Part shown: in pieces, positions 25,566-32,810 of the stretch
Layout of the letters: each line of letters starts with the position of its first letter
How positions within the stretch are numbered: the first letter of the stretch is position 1
Assembly: GCA_934675585.1 (NCBI GenBank)
Contig: CAKUQY010000008.1
Coordinates: 1 to 64,000 of the forward strand
Direction: 5' to 3'
DNA from: an uncultured Opitutales bacterium
GTDB taxonomy: Bacteria > Verrucomicrobiota > Verrucomicrobiia > Opitutales > UBA953
DNA: 64,000 bases
Notes under the pieces: model-generated
What the model was told of the DNA's origin: nothing
The model's input: only the letters and a program-made list of their open reading frames with translations
Database searches by the model: none
Position numbers and translations under genes: made by a program

Positions 25566-26021
25566 TCAAAGTATATCCCAACATTTTTTTAAGATTGCAG
25601 ATCGATTTTTGATGACAGCCCAAAATAAGGCTAAAAGCAGCCAAAGAATAAATATAAAATCACATTCAATATGTCTGCTAATTTTCGGAAGGTGCGGAAC
25701 GGCAGTGATAAAAAGCATAGTCAAAGCAAGAGCAATAAATCCTACTACAACCATTCTTAATATTGATTTAATCAAGTTTATTATTGAAAAAATTATTGAT
25801 AATATTGTTTGTTTTATAATAAACGAGAACTTTTCATCGATTGATAGTTTTTCGTTGTCGACTTGTGCTATTTTGTTTAAAAAAGGAAGAATAGATAAAA
25901 CAAGCGCGAGCGACGAACAAACAATAGATATTACAAGATATTTGTCTTCTTCTCCTAATACGAAAAGAGAAAAAGATATAATTGCAATATATTTCGACAA
26001 TGACAATATTGTTTTTTTCAT
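25566..26021 (-). CDS. Predicted membrane protein at the prophage left end
   Basis: 151 residues with about four hydrophobic segments (near 8-25, 28-48, 70-110 and 120-138) and a basic C-terminus. Very A/T-rich codons (mostly AT third positions) set it apart from host and other phage genes. I do not recognise the family. A plus-strand frame covers the same region but is hydrophilic and less gene-like. Position beside the attachment site is typical for lysogeny-expressed cargo such as superinfection immunity; that is inference. Confidence 0.6.
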   Translation of the reverse strand: MKKTILSLSKYIAIISFSLFVLGEEDKYLVISIVCSSLALVLSILPFLNKIAQVDNEKLSIDEKFSFIIKQTILSIIFSIINLIKSILRMVVVGFIALALTMLFITAVPHLPKISRHIECDFIFILWLLLALFWAVIKNRSAILKKCWDIL

Positions 26022-26072
26022 AATGTAAAATAATTTTGTAGCATTATTATTTGTCTATTTTTTTTTGAGGGA

Positions 26073-26369
26073 TCAGTTGGTTATTGTTTTTTGTGCAGTT
26101 TTTATTTCAAATGTAAGGAATGGGATAAGCCATAAAGCAGACCACCAAAATGTTCCTTTTGGTGAAAGCACAATTAAAATCATTGGGATTATCCCAAAAA
26201 GTGCGAGTTTGAATAGTGTTTTAATTAGCATAATTGAAATAGGAATTGCCATTATAATTATAAAATTAAAAATGCCGTTTAATGCGTTTGTTATTTTTAT
26301 GTTTGCTTCGTTTGCCTTATGGAGTTGTGAAACGAACCAACTTATAATAAAAAAAACAATACCTAACAC
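26073..26369 (-). CDS. Small predicted membrane protein
   Basis: 98 residues opening at GTG, with three hydrophobic stretches (1-15, 33-66, 70-88) and a short charged loop between the first two. Same A/T-rich composition as its neighbour, with a similar transmembrane pattern, so the two may be a cargo pair. Alternative starts upstream would add about ten residues. No recognised family. Confidence 0.5.
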   Translation of the reverse strand: MLGIVFFIISWFVSQLHKANEANIKITNALNGIFNFIIIMAIPISIMLIKTLFKLALFGIIPMILIVLSPKGTFWWSALWLIPFLTFEIKTAQKTITN

Positions 26370-26506
26370 GCAAAATTTTGCAATACCGAGCGCGAGTGCT
26401 GCTGGTCGCGCCTCTGAAAAAAATAGATGAAAAGTTCTACAAAAAACGTTGAGTAGAAGATTAAAAACAATGGTGCTTTCATAATGATTATTGAGTTATT
26501 TAATGA

Positions 26507-26932
26507 TTATTTGGGTAAAATTTTTTGAGAATTATCGATACTCACGACACAATCTGAGCCGGAAATAACACTGCCACTACCTTGAACATTGCCGGAAATC
26601 TTAATTTTCGCGGCTTTGGCGGCGCGCGAACGTTTAGCCGCCAACGCTTCACACATTTTTTCAACCTGTTTTTTGAGCTGATTACGAGCGTTTATTCGTT
26701 CCTCCTGATTGCTACTATTAAGTTTAGCAGTCCACTTATCTCCCCCCTGTTTCATTTCATCTTTAAACGAAACGGGTAAAAATCCGTTTTCGATCAATAA
26801 TTTTATTATTAGTGATCGAAATGTTTTTGAACTGGTTGTGTTCGCCTTTTTTAGGTATGCAGAAAAAGCATCTGAAAGCACTTTTTCAAACTTTACGGAA
26901 TAGGTTTTTGTCTTGTTTTCGATGTTTTTCAT
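26507..26932 (-). CDS. Ribbon-helix-helix-like protein A with shared Gly/Ser-rich tail
   Basis: 141 residues. The first 50 (TKTYSVKFEKVLSDAFSAY then a second helix) look like a ribbon-helix-helix DNA-binding unit. The rest is collinear with the next gene: GGDKWTAKLNS, a charged helix, then AAKIKISGNVQG and GSVISGSDCVV followed by DNSQK and LPK at the end. Probable regulator. Upstream, three TGAAAAA repeats spaced 11 and 10 nt suggest autoregulation. Confidence 0.65.
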   Translation of the reverse strand: MKNIENKTKTYSVKFEKVLSDAFSAYLKKANTTSSKTFRSLIIKLLIENGFLPVSFKDEMKQGGDKWTAKLNSSNQEERINARNQLKKQVEKMCEALAAKRSRAAKAAKIKISGNVQGSGSVISGSDCVVSIDNSQKILPK

Positions 26933-26959
26933 GTGCCTATGTTATTAGTGTTTATGGGC

Positions 26960-26987
26960 TTTTTCAATATTTTTTCATAATTTTTCA
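26960..26987 (-). promoter_or_regulatory. Phased TGAAAAA operator array upstream of regulator A
   Basis: Three direct copies of TGAAAAA (minus strand), spaced 11 and 10 nt, i.e. on one face of the helix, 27-54 nt before the start codon. The same arrangement precedes regulator B. Confidence 0.55.
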
Positions 26988-27000
26988 TAGTTTTTAATAA

Positions 27001-27402
27001 TTATTTGGGTAATTTTTTTTGAGAGTTATCAACATTTACAACACAGTCCGAGCCGGAAATAACACTGCCACGACCTTGAACATTGCCTGAAATCTTAATT
27101 TTCGCGGCTTTGGCGGTTTTTGCCGCACGCGCTCGTGCGGCTTGTTTGTCCAGCTGTTTTTTTGCGTTGGCGCGTTCGGTTGGGTTATCGCTATTGAGTT
27201 TTGCAGACCATTGATCGCCGCCCGGGGACATAGATGTTGCGACAGCCGCGTCTTCGGGAGTGATTGCACCGGACAACAATAAATAATTCACAACAATTTC
27301 TCTTAAAAACTCGGAAGTGTTTTTACCTTTTAGTTTTGCGGTTCTATCAAGTGATTTTTTCGTTGTTTCAGGCATGGAAATTATGAATCGAACAGTTTTC
27401 AT
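27001..27402 (-). CDS. Ribbon-helix-helix-like protein B, probable lysogeny-control regulator
   Basis: 133 residues. The N-terminus (VRFIISMPETTKKSLD then SEFLREIVVNYLL) reads as strand-helix-helix of the MetJ/Arc or CopG type. The C-terminal half is the same as in protein A: GGDQWSAKLNS, AAKIKISGNVQG, GSVISGSDCVV, DNSQK. It is transcribed away from the early operon from a region with a perfect TATAAT, so it occupies the place of a prophage repressor. Stop of B lies 68 nt before the start of A. Confidence 0.68.
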   Translation of the reverse strand: MKTVRFIISMPETTKKSLDRTAKLKGKNTSEFLREIVVNYLLLSGAITPEDAAVATSMSPGGDQWSAKLNSDNPTERANAKKQLDKQAARARAAKTAKAAKIKISGNVQGRGSVISGSDCVVNVDNSQKKLPK

Positions 27403-27419
27403 CTGCTCAAAATAGCAGT

Positions 27420-27457
27420 ATTTTCAAGGTTTATCAATGTTTTTTCACGTTTTTTCA
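27420..27457 (-). promoter_or_regulatory. Phased TGAAAA operator array upstream of regulator B
   Basis: Four TGA(A/T)AA-type units, two of them exact TGAAAAA, spaced 10, 11 and 10 nt on the minus strand, between the minus-strand TATAAT (about 27472-27477) and the start codon of B. The place suits repression by blocking transcription. Confidence 0.55.
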
Positions 27458-27483
27458 TAAATCTGCTTGACATTATATGCGTA

Positions 27484-27512
27484 TTGACTTTAAATAATAA
27501 TCATTATATATC
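27484..27512 (+). promoter_or_regulatory. Candidate early rightward promoter
   Basis: TTGACT, 17 nt, TATATC, ending 8 nt before the ATG of the first early gene, so its message would be leaderless like several host genes. A second option is TTGACA at 27469 with TTAAAT 17 nt later. It faces the regulator B promoter. Confidence 0.45.
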
Positions 27513-27520
27513 ACACGACT

Positions 27521-27769
27521 ATGAAATTAATTTTTACATTGAATGAAATGAACATTGCGCTTGGCGCGGCGGGGTCGTCGACGCTGTTTAACAGTGCGAT
27601 TACGCACTTGTGTTCGCTAGGCGTGCAACCCGTTAAGCGGAAGATTACGGGCGGGAAGCGGCACACTTACAGTTTTAGTGTCGCGGAAGCGGCGAAAGCG
27701 TTGGGGACGACGGTTGAGGCGTTGAACGAATCGCTGGAAGAGAATAAACGGAAGCGGAAGACGAACTAA
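27521..27769 (+). CDS. Small basic protein, possible DNA-binding early protein
   Basis: 82 residues, first gene of the rightward early operon and divergent from regulator B, the usual place of a Cro- or excisionase-like protein. It ends with a Lys/Arg-rich tail (ENKRKRKTN) and has an AAKALGTTVEALNESL helical segment that could be the recognition half of a winged helix. No family is recognised; DNA binding is inferred from position and charge. Confidence 0.6.
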   Translation: MKLIFTLNEMNIALGAAGSSTLFNSAITHLCSLGVQPVKRKITGGKRHTYSFSVAEAAKALGTTVEALNESLEENKRKRKTN

Positions 27770-27779
27770 AATGTGAAGT

Positions 27780-27960
27780 TTATCCACAGATTTAAGGATT
27801 TTCAGGATTGATTAAACCGCAAAGGGAGTGAAGGGAACGAAGATTAAGACGAACTACGAATTATCGCGAATTAAAACGAATGGAAATTTAACTAAGACTA
27901 ATAAGACTAATAAGACGAAGACTAACTCTCAACTCTCAACTCTCAACTATAAACTATAAA
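27780..27960. repeat. Low-complexity spacer repeat block 1
   Basis: No gene. It strings together short words: TTATCCACAGATTTAAGGATT, ACTAATAAG repeats, then CTCAACT heptads ending in CTATAAACTATAAACT. The same vocabulary returns in five other prophage spacers. Confidence 0.55.
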
Positions 27961-27991
27961 CTTTTTTTTAACAATTAACCCATAAAAAACT

Positions 27992-28198
27992 ATGATTAAA
28001 CGTAATAATAAAACCCCTAATAACAATAAGATTAACCCTGCTTTGCCTGAGGTGAAGCCGACTCGCTATTACGAGATTAAGCCGGAATTGCGTGAGCGTG
28101 CGATTGCCCGCAAGGCGAAGTGCATTTTTGATGATTTGAAAGCGTTTTGCGCGATGTCGAATTTTCAGACTGGCGAAGTGATTGATGTGCTTGTTTAG
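27992..28198 (+). CDS. Small hypothetical early protein
   Basis: 68 residues, Asn/Lys-rich start then a helical C-terminal half (RERAIARKAKCIFDDLKAF). Not recognised. Its leader, TTAACAATTAACC then ATAAAAAACT before ATG, is nearly identical to that of the next gene, so the two start regions are duplicated or share a translation signal. Confidence 0.6.
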   Translation: MIKRNNKTPNNNKINPALPEVKPTRYYEIKPELRERAIARKAKCIFDDLKAFCAMSNFQTGEVIDVLV

Positions 28199-28260
28199 CT
28201 GCAATGTTCGCGTGAAGGGCGCTATGAAAATATTTTTTAACAATTAACCTATAAAAAACT

Positions 28261-28827
28261 ATGCAAAAAGTAATTATCCAAAATGAAGCCGTGAATGCGG
28301 TAATTGACAAAGACGTTCAGGCGTGCGTTCAGCAGATTTTCGCTAAAGTTGTAGGGCTGAACAATTTTGACAAAATTGCTGACGACATTGCGAAGTCTGC
28401 GATTGTGGCACTGACTGAAAAGTCGTTTATGACGACGGATCTTGAATTGACAGACAAGCAAAAAGAAGCGTTGTCGGAAGGGATGAGCGACCTTGTGAAA
28501 AAGAGCGTGCAAACTTATGTTGCGGGCATCAAAAAGGATGAGCGGACGAAGACGACGATTTCGATTGTTGAGGAGTGTTGCCGCCGAATTATTTCGCGCG
28601 TGCTATTTGACATTGGGCAAGAAATCAATCGCGGTTGCATTATCAATTCGCAGGCGGTTAAGGCGGACGCGAAGAATGAGAATTTCAACACGATTGAGTT
28701 GCGCCATGCGAAAGACAGCGGCGATATTACTGTTCCGACGAAGGGAATTTTCGTTGCTTCGAACTGTGTCGATTTGATTGTTAACAGTATAAAAATCGAA
28801 ACGCCAAAAGCAGGAGACGAGGAATAA
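28261..28827 (+). CDS. Hypothetical early protein
   Basis: 188 residues, soluble, mostly helical in the first 130 residues with three Cys near 117-140, then a beta-like end. No family recognised. Stop overlaps the start of the next gene (TAATG), so they are translationally coupled. Located before the replication genes. Confidence 0.65.
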   Translation: MQKVIIQNEAVNAVIDKDVQACVQQIFAKVVGLNNFDKIADDIAKSAIVALTEKSFMTTDLELTDKQKEALSEGMSDLVKKSVQTYVAGIKKDERTKTTISIVEECCRRIISRVLFDIGQEINRGCIINSQAVKADAKNENFNTIELRHAKDSGDITVPTKGIFVASNCVDLIVNSIKIETPKAGDEE

Positions 28828-28961
28828 TGAAGTGCATTTGGGATTATGTTGCGGACATTGCGGGCTGGTGTTCTATCTTGCTTGTGATTGTGATTATCGC
28901 GCTGTTTTGGGGCGTTGCGCTCTATTCGGCAATGTGCGTATTGTTTGGCGCGGAATTTTAA
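28827..28961 (+). CDS. 44-residue membrane microprotein
   Basis: Starts within the stop of the previous gene. After a short head (MKCIWDYVADIAGW) comes one strongly hydrophobic segment (ILLVIVIIALFWGVAL, residues 17-32). It is too short for routine gene callers. Function unknown; single-span proteins recur in this operon. Confidence 0.5.
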   Translation: MKCIWDYVADIAGWCSILLVIVIIALFWGVALYSAMCVLFGAEF

Positions 28962-28986
28962 ACATTAACAATTAACTAATATAATT

Positions 28987-29478
28987 ATGGACAGAGAAAC
29001 TGTAAAGAAAGTGGTAGATATCATTGAGAAAGGCATTTGCGAAAAGAAATTTGGCATTGCCAAGCATTGGGAGGTGATTAAAGCGTTTGCCAAGGGTGCG
29101 AACATTCAGGTCGAGACGCTTGGCGGCTGGGTTGATGAGAAAGAGCCCCATTTTTACGAGGATTGCCATTACCGCGTGAAGCCCGAGACACCGCGTTGGC
29201 GCGCTTATTATGGAGAATCTTATTGGAGCGTTAAGTTATTATCGTCGTTCCCGTGCAACGTTTATGAAGATAAAGACTATCAACTTCGGATTAACGACCT
29301 GCGCTACGAAGTGGGAAATTATTTCAAAAGTAAAGAAGAAGCGCAATTAGTTGCGGATTGTATTAACAAAATTTTTGAATTTATTCGCGAGGGCGTTCCC
29401 GTGAGTGAAATTGAAGTTAAGGTTGATAAGACCGATGGGGCGAATAAGGCGAATGTTAAAGAAGATGAAAAAAATTAA
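28987..29478 (+). CDS. Hypothetical early protein
   Basis: 163 residues, mixed alpha/beta with many aromatic residues in 60-90 (ETPRWRAYYGESYWSVK) and a charged tail. Unknown family. One GTTCCCG word lies near the C-terminus and a GCGGGAACG just after the stop. Preceded by an AACAATTAACT A/T-rich leader. Confidence 0.65.
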   Translation: MDRETVKKVVDIIEKGICEKKFGIAKHWEVIKAFAKGANIQVETLGGWVDEKEPHFYEDCHYRVKPETPRWRAYYGESYWSVKLLSSFPCNVYEDKDYQLRINDLRYEVGNYFKSKEEAQLVADCINKIFEFIREGVPVSEIEVKVDKTDGANKANVKEDEKN

Positions 29479-29574
29479 CATTTGCGGGAACGAAAGTTAA
29501 AGAAAACGAAAATTTTTAACATTAACTATTGAATACTATAAAAAAAACTAACTATTAACCAAAAGGAAAAAATT

Positions 29575-29877
29575 ATGAGTATGAATATATGCAAAGAGGG
29601 GGCACCAACCAAGGCAGAACTTGAAATTATCGAAGCGTGGAGAAGCTGCAATAATGCACACCACAAGTTTTTGGGACTTGTTGAAAGAGTCAAAAAAATT
29701 GTGGAGTGCACGGATATTGACCAAGACAAGCATGCGCAACTCAATTTGATTGATTCTGCTGGCATTTTGTTTGGTGAAGCGGGCGATGAGTTAAAAGCAT
29801 ATATGAATAGCCAAATTAAATACTACGAACTGAAAGAAAAAGCAGAAAATGCAAAAAAAGAGAAAGGAGAAGAATAA
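29575..29877 (+). CDS. Hypothetical helical early protein
   Basis: 100 residues, predicted all-helical with a Lys/Glu-rich coiled end (KYYELKEKAENAKKEKGEE). An AAAAGGAAA ribosome-site-like sequence precedes the ATG. Unknown family; followed directly by a membrane microprotein gene. Confidence 0.6.
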   Translation: MSMNICKEGAPTKAELEIIEAWRSCNNAHHKFLGLVERVKKIVECTDIDQDKHAQLNLIDSAGILFGEAGDELKAYMNSQIKYYELKEKAENAKKEKGEE

Positions 29878-29878
29878 A

Positions 29879-29995
29879 ATGTTTGAAACTTGGACAGAAA
29901 TTGTTTTAGCGATTTTGACTACGTTTGTAATTTGGTGTTTAAAAATTGCAATCATTGCGTTGATTGTGTTTGGCATTTATAAACTTTGCTTTTAA
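29879..29995 (+). CDS. 38-residue membrane microprotein, tandem paralogue 1
   Basis: One membrane segment covers most of the protein (IVLAILTTFVIWCLKIAII). The end, KIAIIALIVFGIYKLCF, matches KIAAVGLIIFGLYKLLF at the end of the next small gene, so the two are duplicated. Role unknown; candidates are lysogeny-associated membrane peptides. Confidence 0.5.
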   Translation: MFETWTEIVLAILTTFVIWCLKIAIIALIVFGIYKLCF

Positions 29996-30039
29996 CTACG
30001 AACTGACGCGAATTTAAACGAATTTTAATTGGAGAAATT

Positions 30040-30165
30040 ATGGACAACGAAACAGAATGCAAATTGCTGATTGTGGGCTATATTCTCGCCGTTTTGCTTT
30101 GGTGGGGGGTAAAGATTGCGGCGGTCGGGTTGATTATTTTTGGGCTTTACAAACTTTTGTTTTAA
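30040..30165 (+). CDS. 41-residue membrane microprotein, tandem paralogue 2
   Basis: Acidic head (MDNETECK) followed by a membrane segment and the same KIA-x5-IFGxYKLxF ending as paralogue 1. A GGAGAAATT sequence precedes the ATG. Duplication with retained ending argues that both are translated. Confidence 0.5.
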   Translation: MDNETECKLLIVGYILAVLLWWGVKIAAVGLIIFGLYKLLF

Positions 30166-30185
30166 CAAATGAAAGAAAAAAAACT

Positions 30186-30470
30186 ATGGAAACGAAAAAA
30201 GATGTGATTAACCGAGTTAAGGGGCGACTAAACTTTGTAGAGATTAAAAAGCAATACGAAATTGCGCGAGACAACAAGATTTGGTCTTACTGGACAGATG
30301 TTGAGCGAGCGAAATATAGGTGGGCAATTCTCGAACTCGAAAAACTGACGGGCTTTTGCGCTCGCAAGGGGCTAATAGAGTTTATGGTGTATGATAGCAA
30401 CAAGTTTTATCTGTTTAAGAAAAAACTTATCGAAAATTATATTCGCATAAACAAACTTTGGTTTAGATAA
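30186..30470 (+). CDS. Hypothetical early protein
   Basis: 94 residues from the ATG at 30186, basic, rich in Trp/Tyr (KIWSYWTDVERAKYRW near 30-45), helical. The leader GAAAGAAAAAAAACT before ATG fits the phage A-rich start pattern. No family recognised. Confidence 0.6.
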   Translation: METKKDVINRVKGRLNFVEIKKQYEIARDNKIWSYWTDVERAKYRWAILELEKLTGFCARKGLIEFMVYDSNKFYLFKKKLIENYIRINKLWFR

Positions 30471-30495
30471 AAAAAACAAAATAGAAAGTAAAACT

Positions 30496-30765
30496 ATGGA
30501 CAATTACTACGAATCAATTAAACTTGAATTGCTTGAAAAAGCGTTGGACAATGTAGAAATGGCGCGACGACTTTGCAAAGATGGAGTGATTTTCAAATTG
30601 GTCTTATCAGGTATTAAAAAAGAATTGGAAATTGCGATTGCCGGCTTAAAAGAATCGATTGGATACCCAAAACCACCTGTTCTGGGAAACCGAACAACTG
30701 AAAACCAAGTTGCTGGTGGCGATGAGGTTTTGGGGTGGGTTCCCATTAAAAAAGAGGGCGAATAG
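30496..30765 (+). CDS. Hypothetical helical early protein
   Basis: 89 residues; two helices in the first 55 residues, then a Pro-rich unstructured tail ending GWVPIKKEGE. It is followed after 2 nt by the next coiled-coil gene. Function unknown. Confidence 0.58.
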   Translation: MDNYYESIKLELLEKALDNVEMARRLCKDGVIFKLVLSGIKKELEIAIAGLKESIGYPKPPVLGNRTTENQVAGGDEVLGWVPIKKEGE

Positions 30766-30767
30766 TT

Positions 30768-31013
30768 ATGGACTTGGAAAAGATGAATGAGCTTTTAGTG
30801 TCTCTTGAAGATGAACGGCGGTTTGTTTTTGAGAAAATCGAAGCGGTGGAAAAGTTTCGCGAAAGTGAAGATTATGAAAAAATTTCGCTCAATCATTTGG
30901 ACGCTGTTTTGTCGCAAAATAAAGCAATGCAAAATTATATGACGGCATTAACTTGCCGAATTGAAGATTTGCGTTTTCGCATTAAAGAGAAAGAAGAATT
31001 TCTTGAAAATTAA
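30768..31013 (+). CDS. Coiled-coil early protein
   Basis: 81 residues that look coiled-coil throughout (MNELLVSLEDERRFVFEKI, then LTCRIEDLRFRIKEKEEFL). Acts probably as a small structural or adaptor protein; unknown. Last gene before the structured RNA-like spacer at 31024-31110. Confidence 0.58.
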   Translation: MDLEKMNELLVSLEDERRFVFEKIEAVEKFRESEDYEKISLNHLDAVLSQNKAMQNYMTALTCRIEDLRFRIKEKEEFLEN

Positions 31014-31023
31014 AGAATGCAAA

Positions 31024-31110
31024 GCCGTTTGTGGTCAGTTTTCTCACAAACGAAAAAGGGGCATAGCCCGCCCCTGACCGATTGAAAAGGCGGCAGGGGA
31101 ACTGAATTTT
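31024..31110 (+). ncRNA. Candidate structured RNA element before the SSB-like gene
   Basis: Hairpin 1: CGTTTGTG (31026-31033) with CACAAACG (31045-31052). Hairpin 2: AGGGGC (31057-31062) with GCCCCT (31070-31075). GTCAG in the loop of hairpin 1 (31034-31038) can pair with CTGAC (31074-31078) just after hairpin 2, giving a pseudoknot or alternative fold. No gene lies here. It may control the downstream replication genes. Confidence 0.4.
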
Positions 31111-31139
31111 TCACAATAACAATAAAATAAATAAAAGCT

Positions 31140-31634
31140 ATGATTATTAAAGCAAGTAAAGAGGGGGCGTTTGAATTGGCGCCCGAAGGACAATATGATG
31201 TGGTTTGCGTCGATGTGACGGAGCCCAAAACTTACAAGACGCAGTATGGCGACAAGGAGAAGTTTTTCTTTGTGTTTGAGTTGTCGGCTGACGCGGGGTT
31301 GCGCAAAGACGGTGGTCGTTTTGCGGTTTGGTCGCGTCCTTTTGTGCCGTCGTTGTATGACCGTGCGAGTTTGCGCAAGTTTTTGAAGCAATGGCGTGGG
31401 TTTGATTTGACGGCGGTGGAAATGAGTGCGGGTTTTGACGTTGAAAGCATGCTTGGCGTGAGTGCGAGTGTGATTATTCGTCATGAAAAATTTGTTGGCA
31501 AAGATGGTCAAGAAAAGACATTTGCGAATATTGATTATATTTGCAAGTCGAAGGTGCAAGTTGAGCCGAGTGGCGAATTTGTGCGCATGAAAGACCGTCC
31601 AAGCAAAGATGAAGGAGGGAACGAGCCGTTCTAA
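31140..31634 (+). CDS. Predicted single-stranded-DNA-binding-like phage protein
   Basis: 164 residues with the pattern of phage early proteins of the DUF669 type: GQYDVVCVDV at the start, a long beta region with KFFFVFEL, and an acidic, Pro-Ser tail ending DEGGNEPF, reminiscent of SSB C-terminal tails that end in acidic residues and Phe. Position just before the coiled-coil protein and the primase/helicase fits a recombination/replication role. The family call is inference. Confidence 0.5.
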   Translation: MIIKASKEGAFELAPEGQYDVVCVDVTEPKTYKTQYGDKEKFFFVFELSADAGLRKDGGRFAVWSRPFVPSLYDRASLRKFLKQWRGFDLTAVEMSAGFDVESMLGVSASVIIRHEKFVGKDGQEKTFANIDYICKSKVQVEPSGEFVRMKDRPSKDEGGNEPF

Positions 31635-31640
31635 AAAATT

Positions 31641-32360
31641 ATGGAAACATTGATTAACTTATCGAATTATGCTGCGCCGACTTGCATTAGTGAGGAGGCG
31701 GCGGCTGCAAAGCGCAAGGCGTTTGCGGACGCTTGTGGAATTTTGGCTGTTGCGAACGCTGAGGATTTTGCGCGTGCGCAGGAGGTGCTTGTTCGTTTGA
31801 AGTCTTTGATTAAAAGCATTGATGACGCTCACCGTGAGGCGAAAGAGCCGTTGTTGCGTGCGGGTCGCATGTTGGACGAGTTGAAGCGCAATTATCGTGA
31901 TGATTTGGTTGAAGCGGAAAAGCGTTTGTCTTCGATGGCGGGCGATTTTCAACGTCAAGAGCAAATTAAGCTTGAAGCGGCGAAGCGTGCGATTGCGGAG
32001 CAACAAGCTGAGATTGCTCGGCAAGGGGCTGTTTTGGCGGCTGATGCTGGTAGTGAGGAGGAGAAGGCATCGATTGCGGATGCGACGGCGGGAACGATGG
32101 TTGCGGCTCGTGCGGCAGGTATGGCGGCAGTTGGGAGTCTTAACACGGCGGGAACGCGTTTGTTGAAAAGCATTGATGTTGATGTTGTTGACATTAAGGC
32201 ACTTTACAAGGCGCGTCCTGAATGTGTGAAATTGTCTCCGAACATGAGCGTGATTAAGGCACTTGTTAAGGCGGGCGAAGTGTTGCCTGGTGTTGTGGCT
32301 GTTGAAACGGTAAAAACGAGTGTGCGTGCGGCGCCTGTCGTTTTTGGTGGAGGCAATTAA
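31641..32360 (+). CDS. Coiled-coil phage early protein (DUF1351-like)
   Basis: 239 residues: an Ala-rich N-terminal half with a long coiled coil (about 40-135, EAEKRLSSMAGDFQRQEQ), an Ala/Gly hinge, then a compact beta/alpha end (VDIKALYKARPECVKLSPN). Such proteins commonly sit between SSB-like and recombination or replication genes in phages. The function is unknown. It overlaps the next gene's start by no bases (adjacent TAA-ATG). Confidence 0.5.
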   Translation: METLINLSNYAAPTCISEEAAAAKRKAFADACGILAVANAEDFARAQEVLVRLKSLIKSIDDAHREAKEPLLRAGRMLDELKRNYRDDLVEAEKRLSSMAGDFQRQEQIKLEAAKRAIAEQQAEIARQGAVLAADAGSEEEKASIADATAGTMVAARAAGMAAVGSLNTAGTRLLKSIDVDVVDIKALYKARPECVKLSPNMSVIKALVKAGEVLPGVVAVETVKTSVRAAPVVFGGGN

Positions 32361-32810
32361 ATGGCTAACATTAAGCAATTGTTAGAGCAACAAGTTTGTG
32401 CGGCGCGTGAGCGTCGTGCAAGCGTTGTTGCGGCGATTAAAGGCGTTCCCGTGGTGGATGTGATTTCTGCGGGTGCGGCGACGCGTGCAGAAAATAAAAA
32501 AGAGAGTGTGATTGCGCCGACTGTGCGTGATTTGGGTGGTAAGGAGTGTGGGGTTTTGATGAGCAATTTTGACGCTGCGGAACGTGGTTTGTGTTATGCC
32601 GATGGTTCAAAGTGCAATGCGGGAACGCTGAAAGAGGCGTTTGACGCGGTTAATTTTTTGACGAGTTCTTTTGTGAGTAGTTATCAAAACAATCAAAATT
32701 TAGCGAAGGCGGAACGCATTTTGAGTTTGATGTTGGGGCTTGTTCAAAATCGTAAAGACTTTTTAATTAAGGAGCAAAAAAATGGCGGTTTTTTCAATTT
32801 TCAAAAATAG
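32361..32810 (+). CDS. Hypothetical early protein
   Basis: 149 residues, helical, no recognised domain; begins directly after the preceding stop and its last 29 bases overlap the start of the primase gene, which shows tight coupling. Possibly a replication accessory factor by position only. Confidence 0.6.
   Translation: MANIKQLLEQQVCAARERRASVVAAIKGVPVVDVISAGAATRAENKKESVIAPTVRDLGGKECGVLMSNFDAAERGLCYADGSKCNAGTLKEAFDAVNFLTSSFVSSYQNNQNLAKAERILSLMLGLVQNRKDFLIKEQKNGGFFNFQK

Noticed and set aside
25510..26028. Plus-strand gene of 172 codons
   Set aside because: It overlaps the minus-strand membrane protein. Its product is a hydrophilic mixture with no domain, while the minus strand gives clean membrane segments.
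27924..27960. CRISPR array from CTCAACT repeats (also near 53660 and 54390)
   Set aside because: The repeats are 7 bp and contiguous, with no spacers and no cas genes nearby.
30057..30185. N-terminal extension of the 94-residue early protein
   Set aside because: The extension overlaps the 41-residue membrane microprotein in another frame, and a well-placed ATG with the phage leader pattern lies at 30186.
31659..32378. Minus-strand gene of 239 codons
   Set aside because: It is the antisense shadow of the coiled-coil gene; product is Arg/Asn/His rich without any recognisable pattern.
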